A stretch of DNA of 51,512 nt, taken from Candidatus Microthrix subdominans. GTDB taxonomy: Bacteria; Actinomycetota; Acidimicrobiia; Acidimicrobiales; Microtrichaceae. Both the position numbers and the translations under genes were made by a program. This document shows, in pieces, positions 43,077 to 51,414 of this stretch (the stretch's first letter is position 1; each line of letters opens with the position of its first letter). Where the stretch lies: assembly GCA_016719385.1 (NCBI GenBank), contig JADJZA010000004.1, positions 1 to 51,512 of the forward strand. The letters run 5' to 3'. Below the pieces are notes generated by a model that had not been told where the DNA came from, did not search any database, and saw nothing but the letters and a program-made list of their open reading frames with translations.

Positions 43077-43869
43077 GGCTTACCTCCGGACAACACCTCC
43101 ACCGCCTTGTCGGTGGTGGTGACGACAAACAGCTCCCGCTCGACCGTCCGCAGCCCGGCGATGGTCCGCTCCAAGAACTCCCGCCGTCGTTCGCTGGGGG
43201 TGATCCACAGCACCTTGGGGAACACGCCGGTATGGTGTTGTTCGGTACCGGTGGTCCAGTAGTCGTGGTAGGTCCGGCACTTCCGCCCGATCCGCTACCG
43301 GATTCGGTGCCCAGGTCGACCTCGATGAACCACAACAGCTCCGACTGGCTGGTGGCTGTCACCATGTACAGGTCGGGTTTGAGTGTCTCGACACCGCCCA
43401 GTCCTCGCTGGAAGCTGCGCCAGCAGTCCGGCTCGGTCTGGTGGTCGACCAACTCCAGGGTTCCGGCCGTCTCGGCGATTCGGGCGTCGACGACCAGCTG
43501 GGCGATTGCCAGGGTGTGGTCAACGAACCCGGCCGACGGCTCACGCCAGCGTCGTCGACTGTCCCCTTCGAGCAGTCGGTGCCCGATAGGGCCGATTCCG
43601 TAGACATGTCCGGCCGATCCAGCTCGCACCCCGCCGACCCGTCGGTCGAGGCGGACCAGCAGTCGGTCACGGGCCAGGCGGGCTAGTACCCGGCGGGTTG
43701 CTCTGGCTGCGGTCAGCGGCGTGGCGTGCCCGGTGAAGTGCAGCCGTTCGATCTGCCGTGCGCCGAGCAGCCGGAACCGCCTGACGGATTCCAGGATGTC
43801 GCGGTCCCGCTGGGTGAGTCCGTCGCTCAGTCTGGACAGGGCTCTCGGTCCGACCCGGCGAGCACTCAC
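43073..43869 (-). pseudogene. Replication-relaxation family protein, frameshifted
   Basis: From the GTG at 43869, which has a GGAGG ribosome site, the protein begins LSDGLTQRDRDILESVRRFRLLGARQIERLHF, a winged-helix domain of the replication-relaxation family. It continues through LWFIEVDLGTES, the characteristic acidic motif. The frame is then lost near 43293; one added base there restores RKCRTYHDYWTTGTEQHHTG, PKVLWITPSERRREFLERTI and an end at 43073 overlapping the methyltransferase start. The repaired length is about 265 residues. The family is linked to plasmid replication or transfer initiation. Its neighbours are the coupling ATPase and the methyltransferase. Confidence 0.8.
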
Positions 43870-43985
43870 AGACAACCTCCAGAGTGCATACCAGTCGGCT
43901 CCTCCGGGGTGACCCTGGCGGTGCCAGCACAGGTTCCCCGGCCCGGGGTTGACCACACGACCGGACGGGCGACCGGACACCTCAC
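43866..43985 (-). CDS. Possible 39-residue coupled peptide
   Basis: A GTG-initiated frame that begins inside the coupling ATPase stop (GTGA) and ends inside the start of the replication-relaxation gene (GTGA-type overlap), so it has 4-bp overlaps at both ends. It reads VRCPVARPVVWSTPGRGTCA and ends GGCL, with four Cys in total. The double overlap is suggestive of translational coupling, but the size is too small to be sure. Confidence 0.3.
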   Translation of the reverse strand: MRCPVARPVVWSTPGRGTCAGTARVTPEEPTGMHSGGCL

Positions 43986-44529
43986 GACTGCCTCCGTGGG
44001 CGCTGCCCGATCCCATTCCCACCCTTATCTGGTGGCTGGCCGACAGCGTCGGCCAGCTGGTCCTCAACCGCTTGGCGGTCCTGCCCGTAGCGTTCCCGGC
44101 TCCGGCGTCGCACCACTCTCGGGTCGCTGATCGATGCCGGTGGAGCGATGGTTCGCCCCGAACCGAAGTCGGTGATCTGCCCGCCAGCGGCCAGCGAGGC
44201 GTAGACCTCGAAACGCTCCAGTCCCATGAAGTCCTCGGCATCGAGCCGTGTGGTGGTTTGGCCACCGCATGGGCGTCGTCAGATCCGAGCTGGAAACAGA
44301 CCCGGCTGCGGGCGTTGGCCAGGACGGCTTGGCGTACCGACGGTGTCAGCTGGGCCAGGTGCTGGTGGGCCAATGTCAATCCCAGTCCCAGTCCGCGGGC
44401 CTGAGCCAACACGTCGCTCAGGTCGGTTGGCAGGTGCAGGTAGTCCTGGAACTCGTCGATGAAGCACATCACCGGGTGCCGCCGACGTGCCTCAATGGCC
44501 GAGCGGGCCTGGGTGGCCTGCCACAGCTG
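43982..44529 (-). pseudogene. TraG/VirD4-type coupling ATPase, C-terminal fragment
   Basis: Continues the ATPase gene on the far side of the insertion element. It begins QLWQATQARSAIEARRRHPVMCFIDEFQDYLHLP, where IDEFQ is Walker B, followed by LAQARGLGLGLTLAHQHLAQL and NARSRVCFQLGSDDAHAVAK. The frame then breaks near 44257-44259; adding one base restores DAEDFMGLERFEVYASLAAGG and the end at 43982. This half supplies the catalytic Glu and the C-terminal helical part. Without the N-terminal half it cannot be active. Confidence 0.82.
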
Positions 44530-44579
44530 GGGTGAAATGAGGTGTAGTTGGCTCGGGTCTGGGCGCGTCAAGGGTGGGG

Positions 44580-44598
44580 TCGGGGCGAAGCCCCGAAG
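44580..44598 (-). terminator. Hairpin after IS110 transposase
   Basis: TCGGGGC and GCCCCGA pair around a short AA-containing loop, 26 bp beyond the transposase stop and inside the element end. It may stop transposase transcription. Confidence 0.5.
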
Positions 44599-44623
44599 AT
44601 TCTGATTTGGGGGGCCGGTTGGG

Positions 44624-45860
44624 TCAGGCAGCGGGGGTGAGGTTGACGGTGTATCCGGCTGCTTGGAGTTCCTTGACGTGCCGGTTCACTTTGGCTTTGG
44701 GGTCTTTGCGGTTGTCGTAGTAGCCGGAGCCCAGGTCGCGGTAGATCTCCCCGGTGATGGCCATGTGGTAGGCGGCGACCAGCATGCTGTGAGCGATCGC
44801 GACAGCGGCTTTGTTCGGTCCTCGCCGCCGAGCGATCCGCTTGTAGCGCTCGGAAAGGAACGTCCCTTTGGTTCTCGCCGCTGCACGGGCGGCTTCCACA
44901 AGGGCGCCTTGGAGATGCCGGCTGCCTTGTCGTGTCCCGGCAGGCCGACGCTTTCCAGCCGATTCGTGTGAGGCCGGCGCTAGCCTGGCCCACGCAGCAA
45001 GATGCTTGGCAGAAGGGAACCGGCCCATATCGGCACCGATCTCAGCGACCATCATCTCAGCGGTCCGGGTCGACACCCCAGGGATCGTCGACCACAACCG
45101 GACCAGCTCGTCAAAAGGGCGGGTCGCCTCAACAATCTCATCTGACAGCTCGTCGATCGTGGTATCCAGGAAATCGATGTGGGCGATGATCGCTTTGGCG
45201 ACCACGGAGTGTTGGCGGCCCCAGCGGCCCTCCAACGCCTCGACCAACGCGGGGATCTTCGGCCGCATCCGTCCCTTGGCCAGCTCGGCGAGAACCTCGG
45301 GGTCCACTTGCCCGGAGATGAGCATCTCGATCATCGCCCGAGACGACTTCGACCACACCTTCGATGCGACCGACGTCAACTTGATCCCGGCATCCTGGAG
45401 AACCTTCTCCAGACGCTGCATCTCGACCCCACGGGCAACAATCTGGGTTTTCCGGTAGCGGGTCAACTCCGTAACGCCCGGATCTCGGGCTCTGGGACCA
45501 TCGACGCCCGAACCATCCCGTGTGCGGCCACATCGGCGAGCCACTCCGCATCGGACATGTCGGTCTTCCGACCCGGCACGTTTTCACATGATGGGCGTTG
45601 ACGAGCCACATGTCGTCGAAACGGCCCTCCAGCCCATAGAACACCGGTTTCCAATACACCGGTCGATTCCATCACCACCAACTCAACGTCGGCATCCGCG
45701 AGCCACTCGCCCAGCCCACGGACCCCTTGACGGTGGTGGAGAACCGCTCCTTGATCACCGACACCTCGACGCCGTCGAATATCTCAACACACGCGGTCAC
45801 CGAGTCCCGATGCACATCCAAACCGGCCACCCGGTTCGAAATCCGTCTCATAATGCTCAC
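44624..45860 (-). pseudogene. IS110-family transposase, four frameshifts
   Basis: Read across frames it gives one protein of about 410 residues. The N-terminal RuvC-like DEDD domain starts VAGLDVHRDSVTACV (first Asp) and continues VVMESTGV (Glu), YWKPVFYGLEGRFDDMWLVNAHHVK and GRKTDMSDAEWLADVAAHG (Asp pair). The transposase_20 domain follows with LWSTIPGVSTRTAEMMVAEIG and ASHESAGKRRPAGTR, ending near 44624. Frame changes occur at about 45725, 45655, 45583 and 45470, each repaired by one added base. The enzyme would recombine DNA guided by an element-encoded RNA. As sequenced it is inactive. Confidence 0.87.
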
Positions 45861-46075
45861 CCTCCCAGGTCATGCCCGCGTGATGCGGCCGCTGAGGGAA
45901 GACCAGGAACGAATCAAAATCTGGGGTTCGTGCTCGAAGCAACACTCCCCGGTCCTTCGGGCCTCGCACCAGACTGACTGCGGGCTCTCGGCTCCAAGAA
46001 TGAACGGCGACCACACCCCAGCGGCCACCCACCCATCATTTCATCCTCACCCCGATGGCGCACCCGCCATAGAGA
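45861..46075 (-). ncRNA. Candidate IS110 bridge RNA region
   Basis: IS110 elements carry a structured bridge RNA in the non-coding left end upstream of the transposase. Here that end is about 215 bp, long enough for the usual RNA of near 180 bases. I have not drawn the loops, so this rests on family knowledge and position. Confidence 0.45.
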
Positions 46076-47757
46076 CTGACTGAACACCAGCGACCCGAGC
46101 AGTCCGGCGGCTTCGGAGCCGAGCGTCCCCTTGGCGAGGGACACCAGCAGGATCTTCCGTTCGGTGAACACCTCGGACAGGGCGAAGGCCGGGCGGGTCT
46201 GTCCGAGCACGGCCCGAAGTCGTGGCCGCAGGAGAAACGGACGGAGCTTGTTCATCACCGGTGCGATGACCTGTTGGCGTTGTTCCTCGGAGATCGAGTC
46301 GTACCAGGACCAGAACGGCCCCAGCGCCACCCGGTCCTCCAGCCCGCCGATCACCCGACGCCTGTATGCGGCATTGGTCAACAGCACCGGCAGCATCGGC
46401 AGACAGGCCTCATCCCGGCCCACCAAACTGAGCAGCCCGGCGTGCAGGATGTCCTGGGTGCGAGGCCCCCAGTTGTCCCGGTACAGACCGTGAAACACCG
46501 CCAGCACCTGATCTGCCACCAACTCCGGCACCGCAGCCCCAACTCTCAGCGGGTTCAACCCCACCGGCCGCTCAGCATCGGTCGGGTCCAACACCACCAC
46601 ATCGTCCAGCCGATCCCGTGGCACTCGTGCCAGCACGTCGTCGATGAGGTCACCTTTGGGTTCGATGACCACCACGCCTCGTCCGGCAGCCATGTCCTGG
46701 CAGATCAGGCCGAGCAGCAGGGTTGACTTGCCGACCCCGGTCGGCCCCAAACAGTGGGTGTGCAACAGCGAGTCCGTCGCCGAAAGCGCCAAGGTCCGTC
46801 GCTCACCTGGCATCCGACTCTCAGCCACCACCCGCCCCGAACGAGCCACTGACGACGACGCTGCCAGCAGACGGCTCCGAGCCTGGGGCAACCCAGGAAA
46901 CGGCCCGTCACCCGACGGCCAACACAGCAGCCCGGCCAGCTCCTCAACGTTGAGACGCAGCGGCCATGCCCACGGCTCGCGCACCTGCACAATTCGCCGG
47001 TAGGAACACGGCACCAGCGTCATCTTCACCCCGGCACCTTCCAACACCCGAAGGCCTCCCAGCACCGCCAGCGCCAGTTCTTTGGCTCGGCTTCGGCTTC
47101 CAGCGCTCACCGCAATCCGGGCGACGGCCCGGAAACCCGGCTGTGTCACCTTGTCGCGCAGCGCCCGCCGACGTTCACCGTCCACCGGCCGACCACCGCC
47201 AACGATCTGGCGGCCATGCTGGGTGATTGAGCCGGACGGAAGCTCGTCGACACTGTTCGGCACCGCCACCGCGGGCAGGCGAGGACCGACCAGCCACTGC
47301 ACCGTGACCGATTCTTTGGTGGCCAGCCGACCAAGTGCACTGAGCACCGACCGGGCCGCCACCTCCCTTGATCCGTTCTTAGCGCCCGATTGGCCGTCTC
47401 CAAACGAACCGACCAGCCCCAACCGTCCTTGGGAAGTCGCCGTGTCATTGGGCTGGTCGTCACCGCCGGACAGAACGCCTCCAACCGATCCGTGAGGGTC
47501 GCCAGCACTGGGGAGTGGCCCCCTACCCGGTACTCGACCTTCCCGGCCTGGCCGGACAGCTCGAATACCAGCGGAGCCTGTCGCCGTTCGGCGGCCAGCG
47601 ACCGCACGAACGCCTCCACGCTTGAGGAAACGAGGTCTCGCCCGAAATCCAGCCGAGTGAACGCAGCGTCTTCCAGCGACCCGGGACGCAGCATCCACGA
47701 TGCCGCTCCGACTGTCGACGCGCCACCTGCCAGCACCACCAGCTCAGCGCCGTTCAC
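46076..47757 (-). pseudogene. TraG/VirD4-type coupling ATPase, N-terminal fragment
   Basis: From the ATG at 47757, overlapping the preceding stop by 4 bp. A membrane-near segment is followed by FTRLDFGRDLVSSSVEAFVRSLAAERR. The frame shifts near 47365, where one added G restores the sequence into VAARSVLSALGRLATKESVTVQWLVG. The ATPase core has CLGPTGVGKSTLLLGL (Walker A), VVVIEPKGDLIDDVLARVP and WGPRTQDILHAGLLSLV, and ends at VFSQ where the IS begins. Whole, it would be about 740 residues, a DNA-pumping ATPase at the membrane in conjugation. Two insults (IS and frameshifts) make transfer by this copy unlikely. Confidence 0.83.
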
Positions 47758-47984
47758 GACGCCTTCCGATCTGCACCACGCGAATCCGCCGCACCATCCG
47801 TATCTGCCGTCTCACGCCGCTCGCGGAGCGCCTGGGCTTGAGCCTCAGCCTCTGCCTGGGTCTGCGCCAACGCAATGAACGCCCGACTCAACTTGCGCAG
47901 ATCCGGTGGCGTCCGACGTTTCGATCCCACCCTCCGATGACCACTCCCGCCACTTCCGTGTCCGTTGTTCTTTCCATTTCCCAT
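47754..47984 (-). CDS. Small basic Gly/Gln-rich protein at head of transfer operon
   Basis: 76 residues from the ATG at 47984, with an AAGGAGGG ribosome site. The N terminus is Gly/Asn/Ser-rich and basic (MGNGKNNGHGSGGSGHRR), then a helical segment LRKLSRAFIALAQTQAEAEAQAQALRERRE likely forms a coiled coil. The stop overlaps the coupling ATPase start by 4 bp. It is the first gene after the double-operator promoter at 48048-48109. A DNA-binding or accessory role in transfer is possible but not shown. Confidence 0.7.
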   Translation of the reverse strand: MGNGKNNGHGSGGSGHRRVGSKRRTPPDLRKLSRAFIALAQTQAEAEAQAQALRERRETADTDGAADSRGADRKAS

Positions 47985-48047
47985 GCACCCTCCTTCCAGT
48001 TGTTGTTGTTTGACTGCACCGCTGGGCATAGCCACCAGCCGTGCCGG

Positions 48048-48069
48048 ACTGCTGCACATACGCAGCACT
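48048..48069. promoter_or_regulatory. Operator palindrome, site 2
   Basis: ACTGCTGCA-CATA-CGCAGCACT, nearly a perfect match to the shared palindrome in both arms. It lies just downstream of the predicted transcription start of the promoter at 48081-48109, where bound repressor would block RNA polymerase. Confidence 0.75.
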
Positions 48070-48080
48070 TGCCTTCTTCT

Positions 48081-48109
48081 GGTATACGCTGCGCTTACGC
48101 AGCAGTCAA
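48081..48109 (-). promoter_or_regulatory. Promoter of the transfer operon
   Basis: On the minus strand, TTGACT (48109-48104) and TATACC (48086-48081) are separated by exactly 17 bases, a strong sigma-70-type promoter. The spacer is almost entirely operator. It drives the small basic protein and the coupling ATPase. Confidence 0.8.
48085..48106. promoter_or_regulatory. Operator palindrome, site 3
   Basis: TACGCTGCG-CTTA-CGCAGCAGT. The right arm is identical to site 1. It fills the space between the -35 and -10 boxes of the transfer operon promoter. Centre-to-centre distance to site 2 is 37 bp, about three and a half helix turns. Confidence 0.78.
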
Positions 48110-48163
48110 TGAGGTTTGTTCATTCCACAACACCGACCGGACCAACCCACTACCTGGTGGGTG

Positions 48164-48331
48164 CTACCGGCGGCCTCTCAGCAGCCAGCCGACGATCCCG
48201 GCCGTCACGACCAGCACGGTCGCAGTCGGCAACATCGGCTCCACCAACACCCACACCGCCCGGGCATAGGCCGCCACGATGAGTACCACCATGGCGGCCT
48301 GTACGACCTGGCGGACCAACTTGGTCCACAC
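48164..48331 (-). CDS. Small membrane protein, 55 residues
   Basis: GTG start, preceded by an in-frame stop, so the frame is fixed. It has two hydrophobic stretches, LVRQVVQAAMVVLIVAAYA and TATVLVVTAGIVGWLL, ending in a basic RGRR. It begins 12 bp after the stop of the upstream membrane-protein gene and is probably in the same operon. Likely a small component of the transfer apparatus, by context only. Confidence 0.5.
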   Translation of the reverse strand: MWTKLVRQVVQAAMVVLIVAAYARAVWVLVEPMLPTATVLVVTAGIVGWLLRGRR

Positions 48332-48343
48332 GACCGAACCCGC

Positions 48344-48577
48344 TCAGACGTCCGGGAAACCGTCATGGACGTTGCCCCGACGCTCGGCCTCTTCGGCCAT
48401 GGCAACGAAAGCCGACCGCGTCAACCCATGCAGCTCCCGCTGGGCCCGCATGGCCTCAGCCCGAATCCGCATCGCCTCCGACGCATACCCACCACCACCG
48501 AGCCGGAAGCCCAACAGGTAGGCCAACACCGCCACGGCCAGAAGCAGCCCGACGGCCAAGATGAGGAGGGGGATCAT
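48344..48577 (-). CDS. Small single-TM protein, 77 residues
   Basis: Residues 2-24 (IPLLILAVGLLLAVAVLAYLLG) form one membrane helix. A charged helical tail follows (SEAMRIRAEAMRAQRELHGLTRSAFVAMAEEAERR), which should lie in the cytoplasm. The ATG overlaps the stop of the upstream gene by 4 bp. It is the middle gene of three small genes on the minus strand. No family recognised. Confidence 0.68.
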   Translation of the reverse strand: MIPLLILAVGLLLAVAVLAYLLGFRLGGGGYASEAMRIRAEAMRAQRELHGLTRSAFVAMAEEAERRGNVHDGFPDV

Positions 48578-48933
48578 CGGCGTCCCTCCCGGTTCAGGTC
48601 CTCGATGGTCGAGGCGATGATCTCGCCCTTGCCCATCCGAGCAACATCTGCAAAGAACCGCAGATCGTCAGCCATGAAGGCATCGCCCTGGGCCAACGTC
48701 GCCGCCCAACGAGACAACATGGCCTGCCCGGTCATGGCCTCCCGCGTCAGCTGATCCACCGCCTGGAGTTTGACCGCCTGCACCGCAGTGTGGGCTTGCA
48801 CCGAAGCAGCCCGCACCACCGCATGACGCTCGATCTGGGTCAACGTCCGGCCCGTCCTCCGGTCCCTGGCCACCATCCCGGCCCCCACACTGGGCACTAC
48901 TTCCCCACGAGAACGTGGTACAAGTTCTGACAT
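48574..48933 (-). CDS. Small soluble helical protein, 119 residues
   Basis: From the ATG at 48933 with a GGAAGGACC ribosome site; a longer open frame overlaps the divergent gene and is rejected. The sequence is helical throughout (TQIERHAVVRAASVQAHTAVQAVKLQAVDQLTREAMTGQAML). No membrane segment. It starts an operon of three small genes with 4-bp and 12-bp junctions. Function unknown, but it sits directly upstream of transfer genes. Confidence 0.68.
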   Translation of the reverse strand: MSELVPRSRGEVVPSVGAGMVARDRRTGRTLTQIERHAVVRAASVQAHTAVQAVKLQAVDQLTREAMTGQAMLSRWAATLAQGDAFMADDLRFFADVARMGKGEIIASTIEDLNREGRR

Positions 48934-49004
48934 GTCTCTGGTCCTTCCAATCGGAATCTGTGAACAGAACCCATTGGACAGAAGAACCCACCGGCAGTCG
49001 TGAC

Positions 49005-49739
49005 ATGGAAATGACACCCGACAACGACACCATCGAGCGGCACCAGCAACCGGGCGAGGACGAGCTGAGCAAGGCAGGAACGGCTGGGGACCAACCCAAC
49101 GACCCTGATGCCGAGACCGGAACCGGGCTCTACAAGGCCGTCCACGACGAACTGCTCACCATGCGCAAACACCGAGACGGGGTGACAATCGGGAACCTGG
49201 CCCACACCACCGCAATCCTCGAAGTCCTCGGCGCCGGTGACCCGCGCCTCGCCTACAACCAGCTCAAACACGTCCTGTTGAGCCTCGACCAAGACCTTGC
49301 CGTCACTGCAGCCGGGTACTCACTCGGATACGCCAGCGACTACGACAGCCACCTCGGCCGACTTGACGACTTCGGACGGGACTACACCTACGACCAACGC
49401 CAAGCCCGGAGGTACAGCGACAAGGGCATTGAGCAGATAGCTCGGCACATCTCCAGTGAGTGGATGCTCGAAGCCTCACCGACGCTCACTATTGAGGTGG
49501 TGAAGGCCAACGACGAGGTGCTGGAACTGGTCATAAGGTCCGAGCGATTGGCCATTGTTGAGATGCGAGATCCGGTGGTGGAGATGGTCAGCTCGACCGG
49601 CAAGCGAGAGAGCTTCCCGGTCGATTGGCGGCCGCTGGCAGGCGAAGCAGGAGCGCTACGACAAGAAGCGAGCGTTCGAACAGACCAGCTACGTCAGCCC
49701 GATGTTGCCGTCTCAGTGCTATGGACGGGAGAGGCATAG
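49005..49739 (+). CDS. Hypothetical protein, 244 residues
   Basis: ATG at 49005; an ATG two codons later is possible. An acidic, Asn/Asp-rich leader of 40 residues precedes a helical part (LYKAVHDELLTMRKHRDGVTIGNLAHTTAILEVLG). The second half alternates strands (PTLTIEVVKANDEVLELVIRSERLAIVEMRD). No membrane helix or catalytic motif. It is divergent from the three-small-gene operon and has no operator palindrome in front. Family not recognised. Confidence 0.6.
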   Translation: MEMTPDNDTIERHQQPGEDELSKAGTAGDQPNDPDAETGTGLYKAVHDELLTMRKHRDGVTIGNLAHTTAILEVLGAGDPRLAYNQLKHVLLSLDQDLAVTAAGYSLGYASDYDSHLGRLDDFGRDYTYDQRQARRYSDKGIEQIARHISSEWMLEASPTLTIEVVKANDEVLELVIRSERLAIVEMRDPVVEMVSSTGKRESFPVDWRPLAGEAGALRQEASVRTDQLRQPDVAVSVLWTGEA

Positions 49740-50009
49740 CCGTTGTTTCATCTTGCCGTTCTTCGCGGACTCGATGGAGCTTCACTGCCGCTCGATCTAA
49801 TGACGTTTGGCGCTCGTGCGACTGTCAGTCGCTGTTTCTTGGATAAAGCCGGGTCTGCGGACCCGCCATGACGTTTACGTCCGCAGGGTACCGCCAACCA
49901 TCACTGTCGGACCGCGAGCCGACTGGGGGAAAGTCACAATGATCACCGGATGGGCAGTTGACAACGGCCAACCTTTAGTTGCCAGCGTAACTGCGGTACA
50001 ATGGCAAAC
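49740..50009. other. Intergenic region, no gene seen
   Basis: About 270 bases without a convincing open frame. The GC content falls here. The only feature noted is TACAAT at 49997-50002, a good -10 box placed 7 bases before the ATG of the methyltransferase gene, implying a leaderless or near-leaderless message. Confidence 0.5.
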
Positions 50010-50850
50010 ATGGCATATTCCGCAAAAGACCGCAGGCGACGCCAACTGTCGCAGAATCTCCTGACCTCCTCTGGTGTGAAGAAGTATCTTGGCGCGCTAG
50101 GGACCAATACGTGCGACTTGCTCGTCGAGGTAGGAGCGGGCCGAGGCACCCTTACGGCCGAACTAGCGAATTTCGCAGACAATGTCGATGCCTTCGAACT
50201 GGATCCAGAGTTCGCCAAGGCCGCCTCTAAGGCAACCAGCCAATTGCCGAACGTTCAAGTGCATCTCGGTGACTTCCTGGGTTCGAGTGTCCCCGCTACC
50301 CCGTTCACCTTGGCCGGAAACCTTCCATTCTCCCGTACTAATGAAATCATGAGATGGGCACTGGCAGCCCGGACTCTCGAACGGGCGGTGGTCATTACAC
50401 AACTAGAATTCGCGGAAACGGGCAGGCGACTATGGGCGATGGAGTCTGCGACGGTCCAAAGCTGGCCGACTCACGATTGGCGTCTCGTTGGTAAGATATC
50501 AAGGCACGACTTCCGACCGGTCCCGAAGGTAGACGCAGGCATCCTGGAGCTCACGGCGACCATCCCCGCTGATCGTGCACTCGGCGATGAATCATTATAA
50601 GGATTTGGTGGCCCTCGGTTTCGGCGGCAAGGGAGGGAGTCTGTTCCGCTCGCTTCGACCTAGGTACTCTCATAGAACCCTACTGCGGGCCTTCAGCCGT
50701 GCCGAAGTACCCGAGAAGACGGTCGTTGCGTTTGTTCATCCGGATCAATGGCTCCAGATATTCAATCAACTTGAGCCCCTAGAGCGACGCGCCTTGGCCG
50801 CCCACCGGCGGTCCGGCTCCGGCAAGCTCGCGACGACTACCAGATCTTGA
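50010..50850 (+). pseudogene. Erm-like 23S rRNA adenine methyltransferase, frameshifted
   Basis: The first frame (to 50600) starts at the ATG at 50010 and holds RRQLSQNLLTSSGVKKYL, the SAM motif VEVGAGRGTLTAELA, DAFELDPEFA and the catalytic motif AGNLPFSRTNEIMRWAL, which define the KsgA/Erm family. SQN near the start and the short length favour Erm over KsgA. The second frame (to 50850) continues YKDLVALGFGGKGGSLFRSL and ends with the helical HPDQWLQIFNQL. One added base near 50598 joins them into about 279 residues, normal for Erm. A working copy would dimethylate A2058 and block macrolides, lincosamides and streptogramin B. GC is low, indicating transfer. Confidence 0.78.
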
Positions 50851-50929
50851 TGACGAACAAAGGTCGATACCCTGCGACTGGATCATCAGCTTGGCCAGAA
50901 CCCATCGTGGACGTACTACACTCACCAGT

Positions 50930-51352
50930 ATGCCGGAGACTGTATACGCGGACATAGTTGGAGATCTCTTTCATGCGGGCCACGTCAGTCTTCTGAGGAC
51001 CGCCCGCTCAATGGGTGATCAGCTCATCGTCGGAGTGCATGGGGACGATGACGTTGCGCTGTATAAGCGACTGCCCGTCCTAACCATGGCGGAACGTATT
51101 GCAGTAGTGGAGGGGTGCCGCTACTGCGACACGGTAATACCATCTGCACCGTTGGTCATTACTGAAGAGTTCTTGGGTCAGTACTCGATCGATGTAGTAG
51201 TCCACGGCGACGACATCGACGATGCGAGTCTCCAACATTCATATGGAGTGCCGCTGGCGCTAGGCATCATGCACCTGGTTCCGTATAGCACGGTAGTGTC
51301 GACTACCGAGATCATTCACCGGATCACTTGCCGAGCAGACTTGGCGGTCTAG
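50930..51352 (+). CDS. Cytidylyltransferase-like protein
   Basis: 140 residues from the ATG at 50930. VYADIVGDLFHAGHVSLLRTAR carries the HxGH nucleotide-binding motif (HAGH), and STTEIIHRI near the C terminus is the matching ISTTxII block, as in glycerol-3-phosphate and phosphoethanolamine cytidylyltransferases. VVHGDDID between them is also typical. It should join CMP to a phospho-alcohol to make an activated headgroup or polyol. No pathway partner is visible on either side. Possible promoter boxes are TTGGCC (50891-50896) and TACTAC (50914-50919). Confidence 0.82.
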   Translation: MPETVYADIVGDLFHAGHVSLLRTARSMGDQLIVGVHGDDDVALYKRLPVLTMAERIAVVEGCRYCDTVIPSAPLVITEEFLGQYSIDVVVHGDDIDDASLQHSYGVPLALGIMHLVPYSTVVSTTEIIHRITCRADLAV

Positions 51353-51414
51353 CTCAAGCAACTCCAGTGATGCCAGAGGATTTCACCCACCTTAGCTAGG
51401 AGAAAGCCGTATCG

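Larger units (their letters stand above)
44530..46075 (-). mobile_element. IS110-family insertion sequence
   Basis: About 1.55 kb inserted in the coupling ATPase gene. The ends are placed by joining the ATPase frame: VFSQ on one side and QLWQAT on the other read through as VFSQLWQAT when the insert is removed. No terminal inverted repeat is evident, and at most a CAG duplication exists, as is usual for the family. The transposase is on the minus strand with about 215 bp before it. Boundaries may be off by several bases. Confidence 0.85.

Noticed and set aside
42919..44571. A 550-residue protein spanning the ATPase fragment, the relaxation gene and part of the methyltransferase
   Set aside because: It is a chance read-through caused by frameshifts. 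Family sequence jumps to other frames at about 44258 and 43293.
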